Assembly: GCF_902459485.1 (NCBI RefSeq)
Contig: NZ_LR699119.1
Coordinates: forward strand, 992,001-1,056,000
Direction: 5' to 3'
From: Aquicella siphonis
GTDB lineage: Bacteria; Pseudomonadota; Gammaproteobacteria; DSM-16500
Length of the DNA: 64,000 nt
Part shown: positions 52,270 through 62,170 of the stretch, piece by piece
Position numbering within the stretch: position 1 is the first letter of the stretch
Layout of the letters: each line of letters starts with the position of its first letter
The notes under the pieces: generated by a model
What the model was told of the DNA's origin: nothing
Databases searched by the model: none
The model's input: the letters and a program-made list of their open reading frames with translations, nothing else
Made by a program: the position numbers and the translations under genes

Positions 52270-53322
52270 TTAATAGAGTGTATTTAACATCGCGGCGTCA
52301 TAGGGTTTGAGCGGGAGCTGAGTGCGTAGACGCTGAACAAGATCAGGATTTGCGATAAACGGCCTGCCCATGGCGACCAGATCGAAATCATTGTTGGAGA
52401 TGCCAAGTTCTGCGCTGGCAAATGTATACCCGCCGCAAGCAATTAATGTGCCCTGATAGTGGGTACGGATAAATGAAGTCATGGTCATGTTATCCAATTC
52501 GGGGAATTTCCTGGCGTCATCAAAATTTCCAGTATGCACATATGCCATGGGAATACGGTTTAATTGTTTCAGCAAGTGTCGGAAAACCAGCCCGTCACGC
52601 AAGTTGCCTGAAATCTCGTTCAGATATGCGCCGGGGGACAGGCGCATGCCAACCCGTTCATAGCCTATGGCATTGCCGCAGGCATGCAAAACCTCCAGAG
52701 CAAGACGCGACATGTTTTCGGGTGTGCCGCCGTACTCATCCGTGCGTTTGTTAGTATCATGATGTAAGAACTGATCAATGAGGTAACCATTTGCTCCATG
52801 AATCTCAATTCCATCGAAGCCTGCGGAGAACGCATTACTGGCTGCGCGGGCGTAAGACTGAACGATATCCTGGATTTCCTGTCTGGTGGCGGCGCGTGAT
52901 TTGCCATACTGCAAACCTTGTGCGCGCGTGACGCGCCCTGACATGATAGTTTCGGAAGAAGATAAAGGCAGAGAGCCATCAAGAAAGGAGGGATGCGAGA
53001 CGCGGCCGGTATGCCAGAGTTGCATGAAAATCAAACCCTGGTTTGCATGCACAGCGCTGGTGACTTGTCTCCATGCTTGCAATTGGTCGTGATTGAATAT
53101 GCCTGGAACATGATCGTGTCCACGCGCGTTGCGTTGTATCACTGTGCCCTCGGTGATGATCAGGCCGGCATCGGCGCGGCGGGCATAGTAGCGCGCCATC
53201 TCGGATGTGGGAACAAGCAGGGCGTCGGCATGCACGCGGGTCATGGGCGCCATAGCAATTCTATTTTTTAAACTCAATAAAGAATTTAAGGTATAGGTAG
53301 AAAATATGTGGGGGATCGCCAT
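52270..53322 (-). CDS. Old Yellow Enzyme family NADH:flavin oxidoreductase
   Basis: 350-residue FMN-dependent ene-reductase. NRIAMAPMTRVHAD opens the barrel. QLWHTGRVSH, FDGIEIHGANGYLIDQFLHHDTNKRTDEYGG with the substrate-binding HxxN, and MGRPFIANPDLVQRL at the phosphate site are all present. NemA/YqjM relatives detoxify electrophiles such as quinones, nitro compounds and glyoxal-type aldehydes. AGGACCCT precedes the ATG. An operator-like inverted repeat lies 24 bases upstream and is shared with the ArsR gene behind it. Confidence 0.93.
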   Translation of the reverse strand: MAIPHIFSTYTLNSLLSLKNRIAMAPMTRVHADALLVPTSEMARYYARRADAGLIITEGTVIQRNARGHDHVPGIFNHDQLQAWRQVTSAVHANQGLIFMQLWHTGRVSHPSFLDGSLPLSSSETIMSGRVTRAQGLQYGKSRAATRQEIQDIVQSYARAASNAFSAGFDGIEIHGANGYLIDQFLHHDTNKRTDEYGGTPENMSRLALEVLHACGNAIGYERVGMRLSPGAYLNEISGNLRDGLVFRHLLKQLNRIPMAYVHTGNFDDARKFPELDNMTMTSFIRTHYQGTLIACGGYTFASAELGISNNDFDLVAMGRPFIANPDLVQRLRTQLPLKPYDAAMLNTLY

Positions 53323-53345
53323 AGGGTCCTCTTTTCAATATATTG

Positions 53346-53369
53346 ATATATCGCGAATTTTCGATATAT
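53346..53369 (-). promoter_or_regulatory. ArsR-type operator upstream of Old Yellow Enzyme gene
   Basis: Perfect 8-base arms ATATATCG/CGATATAT with an 8-base spacer. The core ATATCG-N8-CGATAT is identical to that in the arsR promoter at 53690-53709, so the same regulator is the likely binder. Confidence 0.7.
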
Positions 53370-53383
53370 AAAAATAAATTATT

Positions 53384-53680
53384 TTATAAGTCAGATAGTT
53401 GTTTGATTACGGCTTTTAAGTTTTTTTCGTTACGTTTGCAGTATGTCCATTGTCCGCGCCGCTCGGTAGTAATCAACCCGGCTTGCTGCATCAGCATAAG
53501 GTATTGAGAAACAGTGGATTGTGATAATCCTATTTTTTCTTCAATCAGGCCTACACAAACACCATCTTTTTCAACATCGCAATGCTGTGATGTGAAATGC
53601 TTTTTTGGCTCTTTGAGCCAATGAAGAATTTTAAGGCGTTTCTCGTTGGACAGCGCTTTCAGAATAATTTGCAGATTCAT
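53384..53680 (-). CDS. ArsR-family transcriptional regulator
   Basis: 98-residue winged-helix repressor of the ArsR/SmtB family: ALSNEKRLKILHWLKEP, then the recognition helix in LSQSTVSQYLMLMQQAGLI and the wing TTERRGQWTYCKRNE. Three Cys (HCD, GVC, YCK) could be thiol or metal sensors. It ends 61 bases from the divergently spaced Old Yellow Enzyme start on the same strand and shares its operator. It probably senses a reactive electrophile, metal or thiol stress and represses both itself and the enzyme. Confidence 0.9.
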   Translation of the reverse strand: MNLQIILKALSNEKRLKILHWLKEPKKHFTSQHCDVEKDGVCVGLIEEKIGLSQSTVSQYLMLMQQAGLITTERRGQWTYCKRNEKNLKAVIKQLSDL

Positions 53681-53686
53681 GCCGCT

Positions 53687-53714
53687 ATTATATCGAGTTT
53701 TTCCGATATGTCAA
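53687..53714 (-). promoter_or_regulatory. Consensus promoter with embedded operator, leaderless arsR
   Basis: Read on the minus strand, TTGACA (53714-53709) and TATAAT (53692-53687) are perfect hexamers 16 bases apart. The inverted repeat ATATCG-N8-CGATAT (53690-53709) fills the spacer, so bound repressor would block the promoter. The ATG at 53680 is six bases after the -10, so the mRNA is likely leaderless or nearly so; no ribosome site is present. Confidence 0.78.
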
Positions 53715-53766
53715 TTAATGCGTTTGCAACGCTAAGAGATATTGGGCGGGGCCAGACGCCTGGATA

Positions 53767-54081
53767 TCAGGCGCAGAGAGTGAGAGGTTCGAGAATGATA
53801 CGCCGGGTGACGTTAATTTTATCTCCAAACCGGTTGATGGCTTCAGCGCGCATTTCAGAGGCATGGTGGTCAAAATAATGCTGCAGGTTGTCATAAGAGT
53901 CTACGGTATAACTTACGCGAAGATGATTTTGATTGTCATCTTCATTGTTTTCAACCATGCCGATTTCCGATTTTATGAATCCGTTAAATAACAGCATTTG
54001 TTGAATGTGAGGCAGCAGCCATTCATAATATTCCTGAAAAATATCATTGTTGATACTCAAATTAACTTCATAGATAACCAT
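53767..54081 (-). CDS. DUF4286 family protein
   Basis: 104-residue small protein: MVIYEVNLSINNDIFQEYYEWLLPHIQQML, then VSYTVDSYDNLQHYFDHHASEMRAEAINRFGDKI, the ferredoxin-like DUF4286 pattern similar to antibiotic-biosynthesis monooxygenases. Function is unknown. GAGGATATTT precedes ATG 54081; the longer frame to 54222 has no site. It lies upstream of arsR on the same strand, with 86 bases between. Confidence 0.8.
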   Translation of the reverse strand: MVIYEVNLSINNDIFQEYYEWLLPHIQQMLLFNGFIKSEIGMVENNEDDNQNHLRVSYTVDSYDNLQHYFDHHASEMRAEAINRFGDKINVTRRIILEPLTLCA

Positions 54082-54307
54082 AAATATCCTCAATCCGATA
54101 TCTGACTCCCCCCATTGTGACTCCCATTGTATAGTAAAACAGGGGCTGGCATTAAGCCATGATTTTATTTTAGAGATGGGGATAGACACAGGCATGGGTT
54201 TTTCTTGAAAACAGCCCCGCAACTTGGTATAGCATTAGTTAAATACGGGAGATCAAAACGGACAGCCTGGTTGATATTTCAAAATCTAATATATCGAGAA
54301 ATAAACC

Positions 54308-57300
54308 ATGAGCGTAATAAGATCCCATCTGTCAGAACCTGACTCTGCTGCCGCATCACAAGCGCGGCGGCCGCCATCCAGCACTTGCCTGACGCCGTTT
54401 ACTTATGAAGTCATCATGGATTTGGCAAGAGACAGCCATATCATTCTTTCCTGTGTCCAGGCAGACGCATTAAAAACATTTATCTCAACCGACCCTAGCT
54501 GCAAGGAACTGTTTTCACTAATAGAACGCATCAGAAACCTGGACGCAAGCCAGCTGAGCGGCGCAGGACTGACCGATAGGGAGAAACACCGTTACAATGT
54601 ATTGAATGATGAATTGGAAGCATGCAAGCCGGACTGCTCTGCCGCACTGCCATCGATCAGGCAACAATTGCATAAGAATCTTGACCGTATTCGCGAAATC
54701 AGGCGGGAGATTACCAATTATCGACATATCATGCTCTTGTATAAAACCTATCTTGGGATATTAAACGATGAGATTGTCTGGAATGAAAGCCTCGCAGATA
54801 TCCACAATGAGTGGAGTGTGCAAAAACATTTCGCCTGCTGCTGCAGTGAGGAATTATTAAGGTTATATGAAATCTATAATAATATGGATTTCAACATCAT
54901 CAGATTTGGTCAAATGATGGACTTTTCCAGGGCTAATTTATCCATTCCCGCCAGACTTGCAATCCAAAGCTATTGTGTTATGACTGCAAGACAGATCAAG
55001 ACCGTCAAAATGCATGCTATTGCTTCCATGGCGGCTCGCTTGAAAAGTGCGGATAGATTGCATGACCTTCGCTATGATGATGTCATCCATGATATGGTTG
55101 AAAAAATAGAATACAGAATCGGTCATCGTATCATCAGGGAAGATCAGAGTAAAAAGGAAATATTCGATCAGCTTAAAGTGAGGCGCCGGCAAGGCTTGAC
55201 TTATGAGTGTTGCAGGCAGTTTGTATTACAGATCAGTAAATATTGTGCTGAAGTAGAAGATCATGATTCGGATCGACAATTCTTCAGGCGGATGATACAA
55301 CGTGACGTGAGCGGTTTGAGCGTGTTTACGCCTCCCATAGGGTGGTGTGAGGCTGAATGCGCCGCGGTCAATAAAGATCCTGTTGTTTATTTTCTTGTTA
55401 ACCAGTTTGAAACGATTAAACATCGTGTGCTGGAAAAGATCATGCTGGAAGCCGATGCCGCGCTCGCGTTGGCTGACCAGCTGGATGCATTGATCAGGGA
55501 AGCGCGTCAATGTTATCAGATGCGGATCCAGACAAATAAAAAACTCAAAAATCCGCAAATTGAAAACAAGCTTGATGAGTGCGCGCGCGATTTTGGAGAG
55601 ATGCTGACCCGGGTTCAGCAATGCCTGATGCATCAGTTTGAAGTTGAGGCCGCCGCGTTAATGGAGAATGTTATCAGCGGAGACTTTCGTGGATTGCCCT
55701 TGCTGCATGCGCTCAATATTCGTATCAATGTGTTTCAGCGGAATTACGCAAGCTATTTTGCGTTGAATCAGGCTGCGCTCAAATGCGATTTGAACTTTTT
55801 TATTCTGAGATATATTGATAATCATAGCGGTATTCTCTCCGATACCTCGATCAGGGAGCGCATCGCGAAATTGATGGCTCATTATCAATTTTGGCCGGTG
55901 ACAAATAGTAATATGGCGGAAGTTGAGACGGCAAGGAAAGCGGTGGCAAGCCGTCTCGGGCTGCTGGCAGTGTTTTACCGTCAGAGTTTTTATCACGACC
56001 GTTATTCGCATTTTAACTGGATTGCTTATTTTATAAATGAAGCGGCACAGCCTGGAAAATTCGACCTGGAAAGAAGCAGGCAGCTTGCAGACATGTACCA
56101 TTTCAACTGGACAGAATTTCTGCCTGTGAGTATTCGTGTCTTGACAGGCGGCGATGTCATTTATGTACCCGTTCTGATTGAGGAAATGGTTGATGCCGGT
56201 GCGCTCAATAATCCCAAATCAACCCGCAGGGCGTTCCTCATGGCTAATCGCGAGCTTATTCATGATATCAGCGAAGCGGGTGCGTATTTAATCAATGTTG
56301 TTACTCCCTATGCGGGGGTGTGTCCATTCCTCAAGCTGCAATCCCTGCATTTCAACGCAAGCTTTGTCAAGGCGATGGATCGCCTGACAGAGTTGGCGGC
56401 TCTCTTCAAATCCAACATCCAGGCAGCGCTTGGCAAGTCATTTCTGAATTATAAAATGGACAGAATGCTGACGCTGTTAATGACGCATTGCGACGAAACG
56501 CTTGCCCGTGTTCACCGGAACTGGCAGCGTAATTTATATGAGAATATTCAAGCCAATATGGCGCAATCGGATCTGAATGGCTATCTTCGTCATGAATCAG
56601 AAATGATTAATGTCCGGAATATTAATGACCTCATCACAAAAATTGAAGCGGTCTTTTTGCATCTGCCGTATCAAGCCGCGCTTATTGATACTGTCTTTTC
56701 AGCAAGCGCGCAAATACTGATAGATCTTGGTATGCGCATGTTGCCTAATCCGTCTGCTCACGGCGGTTTCCAGCAATACGTTTCCATCCTGGAAAGAATT
56801 TCTGCAATTGAAAAATTTGGCGTCAAAATTGTTCGCAAACTTACCGATAGCGGGGACATTGCCAGACTCCTGAATGCTCATCTGGATGACTTTGATGGCT
56901 CTCAGCCTGTTATCGGCAGCCTGATCGCTACGTTGTTTCCGCCAGATCGTTTGCGGGACACAAATGCGCTGGCACAATATATACTGCCATATGCGCGCAA
57001 GCGGCTTGAATATATTCGGGCGGGCGGCGGCAAGGGCATACAATCTGGTGATCTGGCATTTTTTAATGCCTATGCTTCTGTGTCGGAATGCCGGGCCCTG
57101 TTTTTGCAGGAACGAGACTATTATGAACGGACTGTTATTGATAATGTCATGAGCGACCGCCAGCCGGCCTGGGATCCTGTTACAGCGAGAGTTATCGAGA
57201 TGTTTGGATCACCGGCGGATGTCAGTGTGTATCGGGCCCGCTGTGTCGTATCACTCATGCTGAATGATAAACCGGAAGAGAATGACCAGCAAAGGCTGGA

Positions 57301-59092
57301 AGAGTTCAAATGTTCACTTTTTCGCACGGATTTCCCTCTTATTGATCCTTATTTATTTATACATGAAAGCGGACAGTCATTTCGATTGTTCCTCGATCAC
57401 TATATAGACAATCGACCCTGGACTGAAATGCGCGAGGAGATCATTTCTCTTTTTGATCCCGCATTGGCGCGTCAATACCATGTACGCTGTATTTATCAAT
57501 TTCTCAATAACCAGGCGCCGCTGTTTGGCGCCTGGCTGCAGGCTAATCTTGAATATTTCCATCCATTTCATCTGTTTGGCGAAGACGAGGCAAAAAAGAT
57601 ATGTGAATATGTGGTGTCATTGATTCTGCAAGCTGAAAAATCTTGTCATGATTTCAATGTCGATGAAGATGAGTATCAATCCCTGGTTGATATGATTCAA
57701 AACCTGAAATGCCTCAGGATTTTTTTTCATAAAATGGATAACAATGCGGGTCAGGCGTTTTTGGAAGATGTATCCAGCATAGAGTTTGGTGTCACGCTTG
57801 CCATGCTGACCAAAAAACTGCTGAGGTTTTTGGGTCAGTCTAGCCAGGATGCGGTATATGACAATAAAAGCATTCATGAGTTAATGTCGCAGCTTATTCT
57901 TGTCATGCATGAAGTTGAAAAGAAGGAAATGGTATCGTTCCTTAACATTGAGGCGTACCTGAACTTTCTTGAAAAAGTATTATCCAATATTCCGGCCGGT
58001 CAGATGGATGGCTTGCGTGATATTTATATTGATGGTTTGTTGAATTTTCATCTTGCCATGGCATCGCATCTCAAAAAAATTCTGATTATCCTGGCCCGGT
58101 GTGAAAATATGTATCTGACCATGCCTGAAATGCTGCTTTCTTTGGCGAACGCCATTGATGATACGGATAAAATAGCCGGGCGGCGCGCGTTTATTTTGGA
58201 AAGTCTTGACGATGTGGCTGAAATCAGGCTTGTGGTGGAAAAAATTATGGCATTGGGCTGTAATATCAATGCGAGGCGCGATGCGATTCATGCTGAATAT
58301 AACAAGCGTTTGCTCAGGGATGCGTCAATAAGAGATCCTGCCGATGATCCGGTTGCGTTGTCAATTGCATGTGTGAATAAATTTCTTCAAATCGGTCAAA
58401 ATCCGCAACTTGTCCCTCATTATGCCAAGCATGTAGCGAAAACACTGCATGGCGTGATGTCGTGCATACCGATAGGGCGGTTTAATGAATTTGCCGCAAG
58501 GTTTCTTGCCGCCTACCCGCAAATGACCAGTATAGCTTCCAGTGCCGCCTTGGCCGGAGTGTCGCCGCTCGGCGTTTTCAATCTCTGGTCTGAGTCCCGG
58601 GAGGAAAATCCAGCCCTGCTGCAGCCAGTATTAAAAGCATTCCATTTGCAGTTTGTGGCTCATGCTATTACTGCCAGCGTTGAAAAGTATATTTTTTCCA
58701 AAATGAAAGTTAAATCAGGCGATCCGGGCGAGACGTTCATGCGCGTATGCGCCAAGATCGATGATGTGGTATCCGAAGGGCAATTACCTTTTGTCAGGCA
58801 AGAGCTGAGAATTGATCGTGATGCCAATGCAAGAAAAGTGATATTACTGATCAGGCTGCACAAGGTACTTTCTCTGGTGTATACCGGTGCGGCGAAAATG
58901 GACGCGGTCCCATCCTGCATTGAGCAGATTCTGGATGAACTGTCTCAAAAAGAGCTTGAAAAAAAGCCGGAATATTACAAGGCCAAGGAATTCAAAAAGA
59001 TGCTGGAAGACGCCTTGAGAATTGCAAAATTGCGCCATATTGACGAACTGGTCCAGAAACCGGCGAACACCTGCATTACCAGAACCAAGTAA
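54308..59092 (+). CDS. Giant 1594-residue helical protein (candidate effector)
   Basis: 1594-residue protein, the largest in the window, with no signal peptide, no obvious membrane helix and no recognised domain. It is almost wholly helical, rich in Leu, Asp, Arg and His, with many Cys spread along it. The N-terminal 35 residues look disordered (Ser/Ala/Pro/Arg). The C-terminal 60 residues are Lys/Glu-rich (QKELEKKPEYYKAKEFKKML) and end NTCITRTK. Size, helical content and isolation from metabolic neighbours fit large Dot/Icm substrates of Legionellales. No PmrA box was found in its upstream gap. Confidence 0.6.
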   Translation: MSVIRSHLSEPDSAAASQARRPPSSTCLTPFTYEVIMDLARDSHIILSCVQADALKTFISTDPSCKELFSLIERIRNLDASQLSGAGLTDREKHRYNVLNDELEACKPDCSAALPSIRQQLHKNLDRIREIRREITNYRHIMLLYKTYLGILNDEIVWNESLADIHNEWSVQKHFACCCSEELLRLYEIYNNMDFNIIRFGQMMDFSRANLSIPARLAIQSYCVMTARQIKTVKMHAIASMAARLKSADRLHDLRYDDVIHDMVEKIEYRIGHRIIREDQSKKEIFDQLKVRRRQGLTYECCRQFVLQISKYCAEVEDHDSDRQFFRRMIQRDVSGLSVFTPPIGWCEAECAAVNKDPVVYFLVNQFETIKHRVLEKIMLEADAALALADQLDALIREARQCYQMRIQTNKKLKNPQIENKLDECARDFGEMLTRVQQCLMHQFEVEAAALMENVISGDFRGLPLLHALNIRINVFQRNYASYFALNQAALKCDLNFFILRYIDNHSGILSDTSIRERIAKLMAHYQFWPVTNSNMAEVETARKAVASRLGLLAVFYRQSFYHDRYSHFNWIAYFINEAAQPGKFDLERSRQLADMYHFNWTEFLPVSIRVLTGGDVIYVPVLIEEMVDAGALNNPKSTRRAFLMANRELIHDISEAGAYLINVVTPYAGVCPFLKLQSLHFNASFVKAMDRLTELAALFKSNIQAALGKSFLNYKMDRMLTLLMTHCDETLARVHRNWQRNLYENIQANMAQSDLNGYLRHESEMINVRNINDLITKIEAVFLHLPYQAALIDTVFSASAQILIDLGMRMLPNPSAHGGFQQYVSILERISAIEKFGVKIVRKLTDSGDIARLLNAHLDDFDGSQPVIGSLIATLFPPDRLRDTNALAQYILPYARKRLEYIRAGGGKGIQSGDLAFFNAYASVSECRALFLQERDYYERTVIDNVMSDRQPAWDPVTARVIEMFGSPADVSVYRARCVVSLMLNDKPEENDQQRLEEFKCSLFRTDFPLIDPYLFIHESGQSFRLFLDHYIDNRPWTEMREEIISLFDPALARQYHVRCIYQFLNNQAPLFGAWLQANLEYFHPFHLFGEDEAKKICEYVVSLILQAEKSCHDFNVDEDEYQSLVDMIQNLKCLRIFFHKMDNNAGQAFLEDVSSIEFGVTLAMLTKKLLRFLGQSSQDAVYDNKSIHELMSQLILVMHEVEKKEMVSFLNIEAYLNFLEKVLSNIPAGQMDGLRDIYIDGLLNFHLAMASHLKKILIILARCENMYLTMPEMLLSLANAIDDTDKIAGRRAFILESLDDVAEIRLVVEKIMALGCNINARRDAIHAEYNKRLLRDASIRDPADDPVALSIACVNKFLQIGQNPQLVPHYAKHVAKTLHGVMSCIPIGRFNEFAARFLAAYPQMTSIASSAALAGVSPLGVFNLWSESREENPALLQPVLKAFHLQFVAHAITASVEKYIFSKMKVKSGDPGETFMRVCAKIDDVVSEGQLPFVRQELRIDRDANARKVILLIRLHKVLSLVYTGAAKMDAVPSCIEQILDELSQKELEKKPEYYKAKEFKKMLEDALRIAKLRHIDELVQKPANTCITRTK

Positions 59093-59110
59093 GATTGACT
59101 TTTTCTTGTT

Positions 59111-60322
59111 TCAAGGCGCCTCTGTTTTTATGCCAACCAGCAATCGCAGTGACATCAAGGAAAATAAACCAAGAAGCGTGAGCACCAGTGCCAGCGGTAT
59201 TTGATTGTGTTCTGGCAGGATGGAAATGCCCGCGCTCATCAAGGCGGCGCCCAGCACCTGAATACAGCCGTACAGCGCGCCGGCTGTGCCGGCCATTTTG
59301 GGAAAAGGATGAAACGCGCCGGCGAAAGCGTTTGAAAAAGTAAATCCTGCGCCCATGGAAAAAATAACAATGGGTGTGACAATAACAAATGGATTAAGCC
59401 AGCCAAGCAGTCCGCAGGATAACATTGACAATCCGCTGATCAGCATTAAGAGATTGCCTATAGAGACCATCCTGGCAATTCCCTTGGACATGATCAGGCG
59501 GGCGTTGATAAAGGTGCTGATGAAAAACGATGAGGCATTGAAGAGTGAAAGCCATCCGTATTCCACCGGTGTTAGGCCTATCAGTGACTGCAGCAGAAAT
59601 GGCGCGATGGTAAGATAGGAAATGAGTCCTGCATAAGCAAAACAGGAGCAGAAGGTATAACCGAGAAATGTTCTGTTCGTGATGACTTTCCAGTAATTTT
59701 TGCACATTTCTCTGAACCGGGTCGCGTCGGGATCCAGATGTTTATTGGTCTCAGGCAGAACTTTGAAAAACAGTATCCAGGTAACCGCAGAATAGATGAA
59801 GAGAGCTGCGAAGTTTGCGCGCCATCCAGACCAGTGTTGTATGTATCCGCCTGCGATAGGCGCGGCTGCCACCACAAAAACGTTGATCATGCCCAGATGT
59901 GAACCAAGACGCGCCAGCTGGCCCCCGGACAATAGGTCACGCAAAACGGGACGTCCGACTGAGCTGCAGGCTCCCACCCCGAATCCCTGGATTAGACGGC
60001 CGGCAAGAACTACTTTTACCGAGGGCGCGAAAGCGCAGACCAGGCTTCCCAGCATGCACAGGAAAATTCCATGCAAAATCGGATAGCGGCGCCCGACGCG
60101 GTCTGACAGCGGGCCATAATACAGATGGGACAAACTGAACCCCAGCATATAGACAGCCATGGTAAATTGTATCGCCGTGTTGGGTACGTTGAATGATTTG
60201 GCGATGTAAGGCAGCGATGGTGTATACATGTCTGCTGTGATTTGCGCGAGTGATGTGAATAAAATGATAATGAAAAACACTGAACGCGTCAGGGGATTGT
60301 CATGTGTGGGTGAAGGGTGCAT
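59111..60322 (-). CDS. MFS multidrug transporter (Bcr/CflA type)
   Basis: 403-residue, 12-helix drug:H+ antiporter of the Bcr/CflA group: DMYTPSLPYIAKSFNV at the end of helix 1, YGPLSDRVGRRYPIL in loop 2-3, and RLIQGFGVGACSSVGRPVLRDL in helix 4-5. Its start lies inside the upstream ABC-F gene (23-base overlap), so the two are cotranscribed and coupled. The combination suggests resistance to one class of ribosome-targeting or hydrophobic compounds. Confidence 0.9.
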   Translation of the reverse strand: MHPSPTHDNPLTRSVFFIIILFTSLAQITADMYTPSLPYIAKSFNVPNTAIQFTMAVYMLGFSLSHLYYGPLSDRVGRRYPILHGIFLCMLGSLVCAFAPSVKVVLAGRLIQGFGVGACSSVGRPVLRDLLSGGQLARLGSHLGMINVFVVAAAPIAGGYIQHWSGWRANFAALFIYSAVTWILFFKVLPETNKHLDPDATRFREMCKNYWKVITNRTFLGYTFCSCFAYAGLISYLTIAPFLLQSLIGLTPVEYGWLSLFNASSFFISTFINARLIMSKGIARMVSIGNLLMLISGLSMLSCGLLGWLNPFVIVTPIVIFSMGAGFTFSNAFAGAFHPFPKMAGTAGALYGCIQVLGAALMSAGISILPEHNQIPLALVLTLLGLFSLMSLRLLVGIKTEAP

Positions 60323-61913
60323 AGATTAACCTCGTAATATTGATATTATGCAGAAATTTTTCATCGTGTGATATCGCGATGATTGCTCCTTGAAAATCTT
60401 TTAACGCCGACTCCACACTCGCCAGGCTTTCCAGATCCAGATGATTCGTTGGTTCATCCAGGATCAATAACCGGGGCGGTTGCCTGGATAGCAGGGTACA
60501 GGCGAGTTCCGCTCTCAGTTTTTCACCTCCGCTCAGGTGCTTTACCAGGCGCTGAGCGGCTGTGTTTCTGAATAAAAATGTTGCCAGGGCAGCGTATGCA
60601 TCCAGTGTGGTGGCGTCCGGGTTGACTGCAAGAAAGTTATCCAGGATGGAAAGCTCCGGATCAAGAGAGGCGGCATTCTGGTCCAGATAACTGATGTGAT
60701 CAGTTCCCAGGTATATCTTGCCCGCTTCTGCTTCCAATTCCCCCAGTATGAGTTTGACCAGGGTCGTTTTACCGCTGCCATTGCGCCCGATTAGTGCAAT
60801 CCGTTCCGGCCCTGCAAGATGCAGGTTAAACTGATGGATGACCGGCTGCTCTTTATCGTAGGAAAATGACAGTTCTTTGATTTCAAGCAGAATTTTGCCG
60901 TTGGGTATACAGCTCTCTTGTAGATTGAGCTGAATCTCACGTGTTATTTCTATATTGGCCCGCGCTTGTTCCAGCCTCTGCTCCGCAATATGGGTGAGGC
61001 TTTCCTTTTGCCTGGCCATTCTGCCTTGTGTGCGCTCGCTGCGTCCTTTTTTGGAATTGGCGAACAGCCTGTCAATTTTGCCGGTCGTAAACAGACGCCG
61101 CCCCCGCGCGCGTTTCTGTTCTGCGCGCTCCCGCGCAAGCTGAAGCGCGGCACTGGTTTTTGCCAGCGTTTTTCGTGCGTCAGCCGCTTCATGTTCCCGC
61201 GCGGATTGAAGTAGTGCTTTTTGTTCCTGGTAATGGTCAAAATTGCCGCCGTACTGGGTCATGCCTAACGTGTTCAATTCAATGATGTGCTGCATGAGAT
61301 TTAGCAGAACGCGGTCATGGCTCACAATGAGCATTCCCTTTTCCCATTGGGAAATTCTCTGATAGAGATGGCGTCTGGCGTCCATATCCAGATTATTGGT
61401 GGGTTCATCGAGAATCAGGTAATCCGCATCAGTATTGAGTGCCCGGCAGAGCAGCAGACGTGTTTTTTCCCCTCCGCTCAGGCAATGCACCGGCTGGTCC
61501 AGGGCCAGGTGAGCAAGCCCGAAAGCTGATAATTGCTGCATGACGCGCCCGTGCAGGGTCCAGTCATCTCCAACAGCCAGGAAATCGGCGTCATTCGTGC
61601 TTCCGTTTTCAATGCGTGTCAGGGCTTCTATTTTTTGTCTGACGTTTAACAGTTCTGACACTGTGACGGTTTCCGCAGGTTGAAATATTTGTGGACAATA
61701 ACCTAATGTCCCCTGCACCTGTATGGATCCGGAGACGGGGGAAAGTTCACCGGCAATTAATTTCAGCAAGCTGGATTTCCCTATGCCGTTGCGGCCGACG
61801 ATGCCGGTTCGTTCATTACCCAGAAACAGTGACAATCCCTGGAATAGGGGTTTGCCGCTGGCAGTGGCATAGTTTAAATGGTTTATCAAAATTTGGGGTG
61901 TTTTATGCGTCAT
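60300..61913 (-). CDS. ABC-F family ATPase
   Basis: 537-residue soluble protein with two ATPase domains and no membrane part: Walker A GRNGIGKSSL and GRNGSGKTTL, signatures LSGGEKTRLLL and LSGGEKLRAEL, and Walker B LILDEPTNNLD and LILDEPTNHLD. The linker between them is long and basic (ARKTLAKTSAALQLARERAEQKRARGRRLF). ABC-F proteins bind the ribosomal E site; some protect against antibiotics. Start 61913 (MTHKTP) is chosen as it begins the first domain closely; the frame opens at 61970. Coupling to an MFS pump supports a resistance role. Confidence 0.9.
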   Translation of the reverse strand: MTHKTPQILINHLNYATASGKPLFQGLSLFLGNERTGIVGRNGIGKSSLLKLIAGELSPVSGSIQVQGTLGYCPQIFQPAETVTVSELLNVRQKIEALTRIENGSTNDADFLAVGDDWTLHGRVMQQLSAFGLAHLALDQPVHCLSGGEKTRLLLCRALNTDADYLILDEPTNNLDMDARRHLYQRISQWEKGMLIVSHDRVLLNLMQHIIELNTLGMTQYGGNFDHYQEQKALLQSAREHEAADARKTLAKTSAALQLARERAEQKRARGRRLFTTGKIDRLFANSKKGRSERTQGRMARQKESLTHIAEQRLEQARANIEITREIQLNLQESCIPNGKILLEIKELSFSYDKEQPVIHQFNLHLAGPERIALIGRNGSGKTTLVKLILGELEAEAGKIYLGTDHISYLDQNAASLDPELSILDNFLAVNPDATTLDAYAALATFLFRNTAAQRLVKHLSGGEKLRAELACTLLSRQPPRLLILDEPTNHLDLESLASVESALKDFQGAIIAISHDEKFLHNINITRLIYAPFTHT

Positions 61914-62170
61914 GATAAAGCTCTCGGAACAGGTTGAACCCTGACTGTCAGCGTATTGCTTGGCAGTCACCGAATGAAAGCTTTAGTTGCGCATGCTTGA
62001 AAGAACCTCTTGAATGTGAATGCACATATTAACAAAATCCGGCCGTTATAATCAAGAACATTGAAAATGCACGGGCCTGGCGCCATTGTTGCATAGTCAT
62101 ATCCCTGCTATAATTTGCGCTTAAAAGTGTCCGGAACGAGTTTTAATCATTAAGAATCAAACTAACGACT

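Noticed and set aside
54291-54300. ATATCG half-site before the giant gene, resembling the ArsR operator
   Set aside because: No matching CGATAT at 8-base spacing; one half-site is expected by chance.
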